36,433 nucleotides of DNA from a virus. The notes beneath the pieces are model-generated. The model did no database searches, was not told where the DNA came from, and saw only the letters and a program-made list of their open reading frames with translations. Numbering within the stretch: the first letter of the stretch is position 1; the number at the start of each line of letters is the position of its first letter. Of the stretch, positions 1 through 7,885 are shown piece by piece. Location of the stretch: positions 1-36,433 of the IMG/VR virus record IMGVR_UViG_3300027736_000112, one strand, 5' to 3'. The position numbers were made by a program, and so were the translations under genes.

Positions 1-4
1 GCAT

Positions 5-364
5 ATGAAGACGACACCGTTAAGACCGCATAAAGTTTTAGGTACTAACACAGCAGAGGGAGATCTTCATGCTCTCACTCTGCTAACAGGCCCATTTGCT
101 GGAATTATATTTTCTTATACTGATGTAAAGTTTTCAGAAGATGAAGCAAACGATAAGTTAAAAGTAGCATTTGAATACTTTGTGCACGATGTTCCTGAAG
201 ATAAAGAAGGTTATAGCACTTCTCAATTTGAGAATGAGCTAGGAGACTTTCTTGTGGAATTAGTTTTTTATGGACTTGAGCGAGACAACTTAGGATTTAT
301 TGATGAGCAGAATAGAGAAGACTATCCTTTCCAATCTGATACACAACGAGGAGTATTGCCGTAA
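5..364 (+). CDS. Hypothetical protein upstream of the helicase, possibly 5'-truncated
   Basis: A 119-residue acidic protein that I do not recognise with confidence. An ATG lies four bases from the window edge and no stop precedes it in frame, so the true start may lie outside and no ribosome site can be judged. The 3' end overlaps the helicase gene by about 60 bases. In T4 the slot just before gene 41 is held by gene 40, a small head-vertex chaperone; the position is comparable, but I see no motif that proves kinship. No membrane segment or signal peptide is visible. Confidence 0.65.
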   Translation: MKTTPLRPHKVLGTNTAEGDLHALTLLTGPFAGIIFSYTDVKFSEDEANDKLKVAFEYFVHDVPEDKEGYSTSQFENELGDFLVELVFYGLERDNLGFIDEQNREDYPFQSDTQRGVLP

Positions 365-1688
365 AGTAGTTCCGTTCATAAAGACGGAATATTTTACAGA
401 TCAATATGAGCGTATTGTATCTGAAGAACTACTTAAGTTTTTTACTGAATACAACAAACCAGCATCACTGGAAATTCTTGCAATACAAATTGGAAACCGT
501 AAACTACATCGGGATCAAATTGATGGCATTGAAAAATACATCAACGAGTTAGTTTATAAAACAGACAATGACGAATGGTTGCTTAAAAATACAGAATCAT
601 TCTGTAAAAAGCAAGCAGTTTATAGCGCAATTGTTGAATCATTTGAAATCATTGAAGGCAAGAATAAACAACTCACTGAAGATGCAATTCCATCAATGCT
701 ATCAGATGCACTAGCTGTATCATTCGATAGTTCAATCGGCCACGATTATCTTGAAGACTTTGCTGATCGATACGAGTTCTACAATCGTAAAGAAGAAAAG
801 CTTTCATTTGATCTAGAGCTATTCAATAAGATCACTAAAGGTGGTCTACCACGTAAAACTCTAAACATGATTCTTGCCGGCACCGGTGTCGGTAAGTCAT
901 TATTCATGTGTCATTATGCGTCATCAGTTCTTATGCAAGGTAAGAACGTTCTGTATATCACTATGGAAATGGCAGAAGAACGTATTGCAGAACGTATCGA
1001 TGCAAACTTACTTAATATGACTATGGAAGAATTAAGTAAAGTTGATAAAGATATCTATGAAACACGTGTTGGTAAAGTTATTAAGAAGACTACGGGTAAG
1101 CTAATTGTAAAAGAATACCCAACAGCTGCTGCTCATGCTGGACACTTTAAAGCTTTGCTTGAAGAGTTAAAGATGAAGCGTAACTTTAAACCAGATGCAA
1201 TTATTATTGATTACTTAAATATCTGTTCTTCATCTCGTATGAAGCATGGAGCAGGAGTTAATTCTTATACGTATATTAAATCTATTGCAGAAGAACTTCG
1301 TGGTCTTGCTGTAGAATATAATGTACCTGTTCTTTCTGCGACGCAAACAACTCGAGGTGGCTATGACAATACCGATGTGGATCTTACTGACACTTCTGAA
1401 TCTTTTGGCTTGCCTGCTACTGTGGACTTTATGTTTGCTCTTATTTCGACTGAGGAATTGGAAAACCTTAATCAGATCATGGTCAAACAACTCAAGAATC
1501 GTTATAACGATCCTTCTTATTACAAGCGTTTCGTTATTGGTGTCGATCGATCTAGAATGAGACTATATGATGTTGAAGATTCTGCGCAATCTAACATTTC
1601 AGATTCAGGTCAAGATACTGGCCCAGCATTTGATAAGTCTTCGTTTGGAAAAAGAATGAAACAGGCCGGCGATGGATTTACTTTTTAA
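303..1688 (+). CDS. 41: Replicative DNA helicase, T4 gp41 / DnaB-like
   Basis: A 461-residue hexameric replicative helicase that would unwind the lagging-strand template at the phage fork. An N-terminal helical domain (about 1-140) precedes a RecA-like motor. Walker A is AGTGVGKS at 192-199 and Walker B is AIIIDY around D303, followed by an arginine-rich C-terminal region typical of DnaB-family proteins. T4 gp41 has a similar length. I start at the ATG at 303, which has AGGA about seven bases upstream; a TTG at 300 would add one residue. A primase-like gene lies 1.8 kb downstream, matching the helicase-primase pairing of T4-like replisomes. Confidence 0.93.
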   Translation: MSRIEKTILSNLIHNEEYCRKVVPFIKTEYFTDQYERIVSEELLKFFTEYNKPASLEILAIQIGNRKLHRDQIDGIEKYINELVYKTDNDEWLLKNTESFCKKQAVYSAIVESFEIIEGKNKQLTEDAIPSMLSDALAVSFDSSIGHDYLEDFADRYEFYNRKEEKLSFDLELFNKITKGGLPRKTLNMILAGTGVGKSLFMCHYASSVLMQGKNVLYITMEMAEERIAERIDANLLNMTMEELSKVDKDIYETRVGKVIKKTTGKLIVKEYPTAAAHAGHFKALLEELKMKRNFKPDAIIIDYLNICSSSRMKHGAGVNSYTYIKSIAEELRGLAVEYNVPVLSATQTTRGGYDNTDVDLTDTSESFGLPATVDFMFALISTEELENLNQIMVKQLKNRYNDPSYYKRFVIGVDRSRMRLYDVEDSAQSNISDSGQDTGPAFDKSSFGKRMKQAGDGFTF

Positions 1689-1706
1689 TCGCAAATGTGT
1701 TACAAT
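1678..1706 (+). promoter_or_regulatory. Probable promoter, variant of the recurrent motif (TACAAT -10)
   Basis: TACAAT at 1701-1706 is preceded by TGT (an extended -10) and by TAATCG in the position where the other copies have TCGT. The -35 (TTACTT at 1678-1683) is poor. It resembles the sequence before 28130, with TGTGTTACAAT identical in both. It would drive the gene starting at 1726. Confidence 0.5.
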
Positions 1707-1725
1707 ATAATTTTGGAGATATACT

Positions 1726-2124
1726 ATGAGCAATAATTGGGTTTGGGATATGGAACGTATGCACAGTAAATACGGTGTATGCCCAGTAGTTGAAACTTTT
1801 GATAAAGACAAACTTCAAAAGTTTTTGGAATTTCGTATCAACTTCTTGCAAGAAGAACTTGATGAAATGAAAACTGCAACTAATGCAGATGATGTTGTTG
1901 ATGCATTGATTGATCTTTGTGTAGTTGCTATTGGAACTCTTGATGCATACCAAGTTGATTCTCACGAAGCATGGAATCGCGTATTAGAGGCAAATATGTC
2001 AAAGGAAGTTGGAATTAAACCTTCTCGTCCTAATCCATTAGGTCTACCAGACTTGATTAAACCAGAAGGTTGGATTGCTCCAACACATGCAGATAACGTA
2101 GGACTACTAGCAAAGGTATTCTAA
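1726..2124 (+). CDS. MazG-like all-alpha NTP pyrophosphohydrolase
   Basis: A 132-residue protein that probably hydrolyses a (deoxy)nucleoside triphosphate to the monophosphate and pyrophosphate, as MazG/phosphoribosyl-ATP pyrophosphatase folds do. The metal-binding pattern is visible: E43-E44-x-x-E47 on one helix, then D55/D56-x-x-D59 and D63 on the next. The start has GGAG nine bases upstream and its own upstream promoter-like sequence. It sits among nucleotide-modification genes, so nucleotide-pool cleansing is a reasonable inference. The exact substrate cannot be read from sequence. Confidence 0.75.
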   Translation: MSNNWVWDMERMHSKYGVCPVVETFDKDKLQKFLEFRINFLQEELDEMKTATNADDVVDALIDLCVVAIGTLDAYQVDSHEAWNRVLEANMSKEVGIKPSRPNPLGLPDLIKPEGWIAPTHADNVGLLAKVF

Positions 2125-3089
2125 TGTACAGCCTTACTGTCTTTAAATCGATATTCGATAACAAGACTGATACACGCGTTGACTTTGATTCTTTTGACAA
2201 ATTCGAAAAGTCATTGTATCATTTGTCAACGCTGCCAGGTTATAAAGCCAAGCGTGGAGAGTTTACTACTAAAGCTTCACCGCTAATATCTCCTGCAGTA
2301 TATAAAGAAGATACTACACGCGCTAACATTAATGTAATTGAATGGGCAGGTTGGGCAGCCCTTGACGTAGATAACGCAACATATGATGGAGACCTTGAAC
2401 ATGAATTGGCTAGGCTTTACCCTGATACTTATTTTATCTGCTATTCAACTGCTAGCAGCAGTCGCAGCGCGCCGAAGTTTAGATTGGTGTTCCCACTTGG
2501 AAGATCTGTTAGAAACGAAGAAATCAAACATTTCTGGTTTGCACTCAACACAGAATTTGGCATGGTGGGAGATACCCAGACTAAAGACCTCTCTCGCATG
2601 TATTACGTCCCTGCGCAATATCCTAATGCTTACAATTTTATCTTTACTCATCGTGCAGACAGGCATCTTGATGTTGATGCTCTCCTAAGAAAGCACCAAT
2701 ACGATGATAAGTCTTCTTCTTCTAATTTTATTGATAGGCTTCCTATTGAAAGTCAAAAGAAGATCATTGAGCAACGACAACAAAGACTTGAAGAAATAAA
2801 GAAAGAGTTTGAGTGGTCATCATACAATGATTGCCCATTCGTCAATCAAAGACTTGTAAGAGATTATAAGTCTATCTCAGGCGTTGACGGATCTGGCCGC
2901 TACTCTATGATCTACAAGATCATGACTTCTATCGCATGTAATGCTATAAAGAAGAACTATCCAATCAGTGAGTACGAGATCGTGAACCTCATACGTGATC
3001 TTGATAGGGATACCTCAAATAGGTACGCCAAAAGACCTCTCAACACCGAGGCGTCTAGGGCTATAGAATTCGCCTATAGAAACGTGTAG
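2124..3089 (+). CDS. Primase-like protein of the archaeo-eukaryotic primase (AEP) type
   Basis: A 321-residue protein starting at an ATG that overlaps the previous stop. Residues about 70-190 carry the AEP-like signature: a DxD motif in LDVDN (about 79-81), then a serine-rich strand running into KFRLVFPL, then KDLSRMYYVP with a late acidic residue. The C-terminal third (about 240-321) is helical and resembles primase C-terminal (PriCT-type) domains. There is no zinc finger or TOPRIM domain as in the T4 gp61 primase. Proximity to the gp41-like helicase suggests it makes replication primers or initiates synthesis. It could instead be a replication initiator-type AEP. Confidence 0.62.
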   Translation: MYSLTVFKSIFDNKTDTRVDFDSFDKFEKSLYHLSTLPGYKAKRGEFTTKASPLISPAVYKEDTTRANINVIEWAGWAALDVDNATYDGDLEHELARLYPDTYFICYSTASSSRSAPKFRLVFPLGRSVRNEEIKHFWFALNTEFGMVGDTQTKDLSRMYYVPAQYPNAYNFIFTHRADRHLDVDALLRKHQYDDKSSSSNFIDRLPIESQKKIIEQRQQRLEEIKKEFEWSSYNDCPFVNQRLVRDYKSISGVDGSGRYSMIYKIMTSIACNAIKKNYPISEYEIVNLIRDLDRDTSNRYAKRPLNTEASRAIEFAYRNV

Positions 3090-3104
3090 TATAAAAGTAT
3101 ACAG

Positions 3105-3133
3105 TGTACAATAATTCGTCTTTATGGTATAAT
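3105..3133 (+). promoter_or_regulatory. Promoter, recurrent TGTACA-17-TATAAT motif
   Basis: TGTACA at 3105-3110, a 17-base spacer with ATTCGT, and TATAAT at 3128-3133 preceded by TGG (extended -10). It lies in the short gap after the primase gene and 25 bases before the ATG at 3158. The same motif recurs before 27534, 29103 and the tRNA operons. Confidence 0.85.
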
Positions 3134-3157
3134 ACTACTACAAACTGGAGATTTCTT

Positions 3158-3376
3158 ATGAGTGATGAAGACCGCAATAATCTTAATTTTCTTTTAACCG
3201 TTAGCCCAGAAGTTTTTGAAGATTGGTTTGACCAAGCTGACGAAGACGATGTCGACTATGCACTAGAACTTTTGGCAAAACGTAAAACAGAACTAAATCT
3301 TAAAGAACTTGAGTTCAGTGACAGCGTAAAAGACACAACTGAAGCTAATCAAGTGTTGAGAAAGTTCATGCTATGA
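3158..3376 (+). CDS. Small acidic hypothetical protein
   Basis: A 72-residue, strongly acidic, helical protein of unknown function. I place the start at 3158 because it follows TGGAG at the right distance and lies just downstream of the promoter; earlier in-frame codons would put the start within the promoter. A second small protein (31878) has a similar acidic helical stretch (DEEIEYVEWLI versus DEDDVDYALELL), too short to prove homology. The stop overlaps the next start by four bases. Confidence 0.72.
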   Translation: MSDEDRNNLNFLLTVSPEVFEDWFDQADEDDVDYALELLAKRKTELNLKELEFSDSVKDTTEANQVLRKFML

Positions 3377-3867
3377 AAATTTCTATTCCAACAAGATACA
3401 AAACGCCTAGAGCAAAACTTGGTTATATTGGTGAAGTTTTAGTTAAGACTTACTTTGGTGGAGTTTTGTCGACATGGATGTATGATTCTGAAAAAGATCT
3501 TACTTTTTCAGATGGTAAACTTGGAGAAGCCAAAGCACAAAATAGAAACGTTAAACTAAATGTCTTTAGTATTAGAGCTCCAACTGAAACAACATATAAG
3601 AATCAGATTGTCAAATGCCAAGAAGTTGACAAGTTATATTTCGTAGAATATAATCTATCAGATAAATTTAGAATTTATGAATGCCACGATCGAAATGATG
3701 TGATTGAATATACTGCGTATATGGGTGAAGATCTCGGTAACGTAAATATGATTGGTTGGCCAATAGACAAAATGACAATGTTAATAGAAATTGAAGACGC
3801 TGAGGTGTGTGCTCAAATGCGTAGTTATTCCCAAGCAAAAACTATTATGAAAGATTTTCCAAAATGA
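3373..3867 (+). CDS. Hypothetical protein, possible PD-(D/E)XK-type nuclease
   Basis: A 164-residue protein. Near the N-terminus it has GYIGEVLVKTYFGG, followed by a DL and then GEAKAQ (about residues 52-57), an arrangement like the glutamate, aspartate and E-x-K of restriction-endonuclease-like folds. That assignment is inference from a short motif; the rest of the protein is not recognisable. It overlaps both neighbours by four bases, so it is probably translated with the modification genes that follow. Confidence 0.7.
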   Translation: MKISIPTRYKTPRAKLGYIGEVLVKTYFGGVLSTWMYDSEKDLTFSDGKLGEAKAQNRNVKLNVFSIRAPTETTYKNQIVKCQEVDKLYFVEYNLSDKFRIYECHDRNDVIEYTAYMGEDLGNVNMIGWPIDKMTMLIEIEDAEVCAQMRSYSQAKTIMKDFPK

Positions 3868-4256
3868 AAGAAGGTAAACAATTTACTCGTGAATCAGCAA
3901 ACATCCTGTTGGAAGCTGCTGCACTTCAAGAACGCAAAGGCCAGGATTATCAAAATCCTCTAAGCCGCGTACGTCAATCAGATCACTATCCACGAGGCGT
4001 TTATACAATCCTTGATACGATTAATGGTAAGATGCTTCGTATGTATTCCGTGTTGGAAACTATGGAAGCTGGTGGTAAAGTTAATTTTGAATCAGTTGAA
4101 GATTCTGCGATTGACATGATCAATTATGCCTCATTCCTTGTTGCATATATGCGTGGCGATATCGATGGTCAAGAACCTAACAAAGATATCTTCAATCGTC
4201 GTATCAGCAAAGAAACTCATCCAACAACTGATTTAACTCCTTCAAAGTTTAAGTAA
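3864..4256 (+). CDS. DUF1599/Nmad1-like nucleotide-modification-associated protein
   Basis: A 130-residue helical protein. KGQDYQNP near residues 25-32, NGKMLRMYSV in the middle and EDSAIDMINYASFLVAY near 83-99 resemble the DUF1599 family (nucleotide modification associated domain 1). Members are found next to phage DNA-base modification enzymes, as here, directly upstream of a dCMP hydroxymethylase. The biochemical role of the family is not settled. Four-base overlaps with both neighbours indicate one operon. Confidence 0.65.
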   Translation: MKEGKQFTRESANILLEAAALQERKGQDYQNPLSRVRQSDHYPRGVYTILDTINGKMLRMYSVLETMEAGGKVNFESVEDSAIDMINYASFLVAYMRGDIDGQEPNKDIFNRRISKETHPTTDLTPSKFK

Positions 4257-4987
4257 TGATGAATACCGTACACGAAATTCGCCAACAGTTTGCACGACTA
4301 TATCGTGATCAAAAGTTTGTAACCGATAAGTCAGGCGTTAAGACTCTTGAAATTATGTGTGCAAACTTCTGGGCTAACTCACCTCTAATCTTTGGTGCTG
4401 TTAACGAAGATTATGTTAAACGTGAACTTGACTGGTATCTTAGCGAATCATTGAATGTTAATGACATTCCTGGATCTACTCCACAGATTTGGAAACAAGT
4501 TGCAGATATAGACGGCTTCATTAATTCGAACTATGGTTGGTGTGTATACTCTGATGAAAATAATAATCAATTCGCTCATGTTGTAACTGAACTTGAAGAT
4601 CGTCCAGATTCACGCCGTGCTATTATGATTTACACTCGTCCTACTATGTGGGGTGATCATAATAAGAATGGTCGTTCAGATTTTATGTGTACTAATACAG
4701 TACAATATATGATTCGTGAAAACAAAGTTAATGCTATTGTGAATATGCGTAGTAATGATGCTTGGGCTGGTTATCGTAATGATTATGCTTGGCAGCAATA
4801 TGTACTAGAAGAAGTGGTGCAAGAACTTCACTATCGTGGAAAAAATTATAATCGTGGTGAGATTTATTGGAATGCAGGATCACTTCACATTTATGAACGG
4901 CAGTTCTATCTAATAGATCACTTTATTAAGACTGGTGCTTTAACAATTTCTAAAGAAGAGTATGACGCAAAGTACAATTTGGAATGA
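4256..4987 (+). CDS. 42: Deoxycytidylate 5-hydroxymethyltransferase, T4 gp42-like
   Basis: A 243-residue thymidylate-synthase-fold enzyme expected to convert dCMP to 5-hydroxymethyl-dCMP with methylene-tetrahydrofolate. The catalytic cysteine is C145 in DFMCTNTVQY. The pyrimidine-recognition segment RSNDAWAGYRNDYAW has D176 where thymidylate synthases have asparagine; this Asn-to-Asp change marks dCMP specificity. Both residues sit three positions before their T4 gp42 counterparts (C148 and D179), so spacing is conserved. With the deaminase and glucosyltransferase downstream it predicts modified cytosine in the phage DNA. A second ATG at 4259 is an equal start candidate. Confidence 0.92.
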   Translation: MMNTVHEIRQQFARLYRDQKFVTDKSGVKTLEIMCANFWANSPLIFGAVNEDYVKRELDWYLSESLNVNDIPGSTPQIWKQVADIDGFINSNYGWCVYSDENNNQFAHVVTELEDRPDSRRAIMIYTRPTMWGDHNKNGRSDFMCTNTVQYMIRENKVNAIVNMRSNDAWAGYRNDYAWQQYVLEEVVQELHYRGKNYNRGEIYWNAGSLHIYERQFYLIDHFIKTGALTISKEEYDAKYNLE

Positions 4988-5414
4988 TAGGTATTTAGCT
5001 TTAGCAAAGCAAGTTTCTACTTGGAGTAAAGATCCAAGTAGAAAGATTGGTGCAGTTGCAGTAGGATCTAAGGGTCAGATTTTATCACAAGGATACAATG
5101 GTTTCCCTCGAGGAATTCTTGATAGTGCTGATCGTTATAATGATCGTACTACAAAATATAAGTTAGTAGTTCATGCTGAAATGAACGTTATCTATAATGC
5201 TACATTCAATGGTGTATCATTAGATGGCGCATCGTTGTATGTCTATGGTCTTCCAGTATGTTCTGAGTGTGCTAAAGGTATTATCCAAGTCGGTATCAAA
5301 AAAGTTTTCATATATACAGATGATGCAGTACCAGCAATTTGGACAGAAGCATATGACTTAACATGCGATATGTTTAGTGAAGCTGGAATACAGTGTGAAT
5401 GGATACAAACATGA
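4962..5414 (+). CDS. cd: Deoxycytidylate deaminase
   Basis: A 150-residue zinc-dependent deaminase expected to convert dCMP to dUMP for thymidylate synthesis. The zinc site is clear: H71-A-E73 in VVHAEMN, and C100-x-x-C103 in LPVCSECA. It starts inside the 3' end of the hydroxymethylase gene (26-base overlap) after AAGAAGAG. In T4-like phages this enzyme diverts dCMP away from incorporation and feeds dTMP synthesis, here presumably through ThyX at 20283. Confidence 0.92.
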   Translation: MTQSTIWNDRYLALAKQVSTWSKDPSRKIGAVAVGSKGQILSQGYNGFPRGILDSADRYNDRTTKYKLVVHAEMNVIYNATFNGVSLDGASLYVYGLPVCSECAKGIIQVGIKKVFIYTDDAVPAIWTEAYDLTCDMFSEAGIQCEWIQT

Positions 5415-5429
5415 AGGAAGTAGATATAA

Positions 5430-6635
5430 ATGAAGATAGCAATTATTATGGGACGAGGCATTGAAGGATGTGGCGTTACCAAGTTTACAGTAGAACAAAC
5501 GAAATGGCTCGGCAAAAACGGGCATGATTTCGTTGTATACTCGTCAAAAGATAAATCATGGACACGTAAGAACGCCCACGATGTATCTAACGTCGTTCAA
5601 TTGAAGTTTGCTAAACCAGAAGAAACTAATAAGATGATTGAAGGCTGCAACAACGCCGATGTAGTTATCATTAATAGTCTTCCTTCAATTGGACATCCTG
5701 AAAAATGTATTAATGAATTTAAGCGAGCACTAAATGAAATTACTAAACCAATTGTCCTCATTCAACATGACCATTCTTCGTTGTCGATTAAGCGCAATGC
5801 TGCAATCGATGACGCCATTGGAAAAGCTAACATTCTTTTTGGCCATAGCGCTAGCAATGATTTCGCTAAGTACGTATCTAAAGTAACTGAAGGTGGTGGT
5901 CTTACGGGATTTTTTGATGAAGATAAGTCTAAGACTATCTTAAACTTTCAACCAGGACTTGACTTTGATTCAGTACGTGAAAAGTATTGGAAACCCATTG
6001 AAATACAAGATACGATTATGAATAAATGGATTGGCCGCACCACAAGTTGGAAAGGCTATGTTCAGATGTTTAAGTTTCATAATGAATACCTTCGTCCTGG
6101 TGGCTATATCACAACGTTTGAAGGTATTGAAAAGTCACCAGCATATCTTGGCTTTCGTGAACTATCAGAATTCAATGGAATGATTGATAGACATATTGCC
6201 TCAACTAATCTTGAAAACAATCAACCAGCATATGTCTTTGGCCCATTTATTAATGATGAGATGCTAGAGCGTATGTCTCGTGTTGGATTTGGTTATCAGC
6301 TTTCAGTACTAGATGAACGATACATTCAACGTTCTATTGAGTATACTCACTGTGAAGTTGTATGCACGGGCGTAGTTCCAGTCTTTCGTAAAACTTATGG
6401 TGAACGCTGTACTCACCGCAAGTTTGGAGATAAGCTAATTAATTGTAAAGACACGGGTACGATTTGGCTTGACGATAATGATATGCAGCCTGCTTTCGAT
6501 CTGCTAAATAAACTTGCCAGTGATAATGTTATGCGTAATGAATATCGTGAAATGGCATTCGAATTTTATAAACAACATCAAGACTCAAAGTATACCTTTG
6601 CAGAAATGATGAAACAGATTGAAGATAATCTATGA
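5430..6635 (+). CDS. agt: DNA alpha-glucosyltransferase, T4 Agt-like
   Basis: A 401-residue GT-B fold enzyme (T4 Agt has 400 residues) expected to move glucose from UDP-glucose to hydroxymethylcytosine in phage DNA. Similarity to T4 Agt runs end to end: EGCGVTKF near the N-terminus, QHDHSSLS, WIGRTTSWKGY in the middle, and MLERMSRVGFGYQLS and RSIEYTH in the C-terminal half. SD is AAGGAAG. It directly follows the hydroxymethylase and deaminase and overlaps the next gene by four bases. This is one of the firmest T4-type assignments in the window. Confidence 0.93.
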   Translation: MKIAIIMGRGIEGCGVTKFTVEQTKWLGKNGHDFVVYSSKDKSWTRKNAHDVSNVVQLKFAKPEETNKMIEGCNNADVVIINSLPSIGHPEKCINEFKRALNEITKPIVLIQHDHSSLSIKRNAAIDDAIGKANILFGHSASNDFAKYVSKVTEGGGLTGFFDEDKSKTILNFQPGLDFDSVREKYWKPIEIQDTIMNKWIGRTTSWKGYVQMFKFHNEYLRPGGYITTFEGIEKSPAYLGFRELSEFNGMIDRHIASTNLENNQPAYVFGPFINDEMLERMSRVGFGYQLSVLDERYIQRSIEYTHCEVVCTGVVPVFRKTYGERCTHRKFGDKLINCKDTGTIWLDDNDMQPAFDLLNKLASDNVMRNEYREMAFEFYKQHQDSKYTFAEMMKQIEDNL

Positions 6636-7822
6636 CATTTAAACATGCTTCTATTGTACCATTAATTGGAGGAGAAACTCTTGGGCAAATTAATGCATTT
6701 GGTACAAAACCTGATTACTTACTTTCGTATACCCCGTTTAGTAATAATGATTCGCACTTGGTTAATTACCTTGAAGACGTTCCTTACATCCTCTTGGACC
6801 AAGGGGGACACCATCCTCATTACGTTGATATCGTTAATGCTGTGTGTCCTTGTGCTGGCCTCAGTTCTTTATCCCCATCAGCAAACTCCGATGCTGCTGT
6901 TAATGATTGGTTGACAATTACTGCCAAGTACGTGTTGGAAGAAATGAAACCTAAAGTATTTTGGGGAGAGAATGCTCCACGATTTGCAGGTGAGATGGGT
7001 AAACCTATTGTTGTTAAGTTACATAAGCTTGCACAAGACAATGGTTATACGATGTCGATTTATAGAACTAAATCTTTGTTGCATGGACTTTCGCAAGTTC
7101 GTGAAAGAAGTTTTTACTTCTTTTGGAAAGGCGATAAGGTTCCAGTGTTTAAATATTTCGATGACTATAGAGTTAGCATTGAAGATCAAATTAATCTTGC
7201 TAAGCCTGATTCTACACAGCAAGAAGTAACGAATAAGAAGATTCCAAGTAAGGATGATCCATATTATCGTTATGTTCTTGAAGTTATGCATGGAGGCATT
7301 TCACACGCTGAATTCCAAAAGACTTTAACTAAGTCTGCAGATGCAATGCATTATATTGAAGAGAATGGCCACAACTATCGTATGGTAAAGTCTTTCTTTG
7401 AAAAAGAAGGCTATACTAAGTTTGCTGCAAAAATGGATGCTATGCAAGATAAACTTGATGCAGGCGGAAATATTATGAGACGTGCTTCATACATACCTAA
7501 AGACTATATTGGAGCTTTCGTAGGACATCTTCCAGTGTCTATGACTCATCATACTGAAGATAGATACCTAACATATCGTGAGTGTATGACTATTATGGGT
7601 TTACCTCAAGACTTTGAACTACTAAATCCAGCTAGAAATTTAAATCACGTATGTCAAAATGTACCAGTGCATACTGCTACAGATATGGCATTTGAAATTA
7701 AAGCTGTACTCGAGGGAAAACGAGATATGATGAATGGTAGTCTTATATATCAGTTTAATCCTCAAAAGACTTTTGAAATTCGAGACTATGAACCATTAAG
7801 TAGCTTAGAATCTTTCCTATAA
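6632..7822 (+). CDS. C5-cytosine DNA methyltransferase homolog
   Basis: A 396-residue protein with the ordered motifs of C5-cytosine methyltransferases. There is a weak motif I near the N-terminus and motif IV VCPCAGLS with the catalytic P73-C74. Motif VI is GENAP (E113-N114) and motif VIII is GLSQVRERSF. Motif IX is YRECMTIMGLPQDF, and the motif X-like segment is QNVPVHTATDM near 348-358. The catalytic cysteine is intact, so activity is plausible. It is coupled to agt, which is odd: cytosine C5 should already be hydroxymethylated and glucosylated. It might act on host DNA, on newly made unmodified DNA, or have changed chemistry. A terminator follows. Confidence 0.88.
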   Translation: MTFKHASIVPLIGGETLGQINAFGTKPDYLLSYTPFSNNDSHLVNYLEDVPYILLDQGGHHPHYVDIVNAVCPCAGLSSLSPSANSDAAVNDWLTITAKYVLEEMKPKVFWGENAPRFAGEMGKPIVVKLHKLAQDNGYTMSIYRTKSLLHGLSQVRERSFYFFWKGDKVPVFKYFDDYRVSIEDQINLAKPDSTQQEVTNKKIPSKDDPYYRYVLEVMHGGISHAEFQKTLTKSADAMHYIEENGHNYRMVKSFFEKEGYTKFAAKMDAMQDKLDAGGNIMRRASYIPKDYIGAFVGHLPVSMTHHTEDRYLTYRECMTIMGLPQDFELLNPARNLNHVCQNVPVHTATDMAFEIKAVLEGKRDMMNGSLIYQFNPQKTFEIRDYEPLSSLESFL

Positions 7823-7824
7823 TG

Positions 7825-7850
7825 ATCGCCCTTCGGGGCGATTTTAGTTT
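7825..7850 (+). terminator. Intrinsic terminator after the modification operon
   Basis: A perfect 7-bp stem ATCGCCC/GGGCGAT (7825-7831 and 7836-7842) with a UUCG tetraloop, followed by TTTTAGTTT. It separates the replication/modification block from the late block. Confidence 0.92.
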
Positions 7851-7858
7851 TATAAATA
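7851..7858 (+). promoter_or_regulatory. T4-type late promoter TATAAATA
   Basis: An exact match to the T4 late promoter -10 consensus, recognised in T4 by gp55 with the gp45 clamp. It starts one base after the terminator and 35 bases before the first late gene. No -35 is expected. The factors themselves are not in this window. Confidence 0.85.
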
Positions 7859-7885
7859 GTTCTATTACCTATATTTTAGAACTAG

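Noticed and set aside
1321-1560. Out-of-frame hydrophobic frame within the helicase gene
   Set aside because: It lies over conserved helicase sequence, with no ribosome site.
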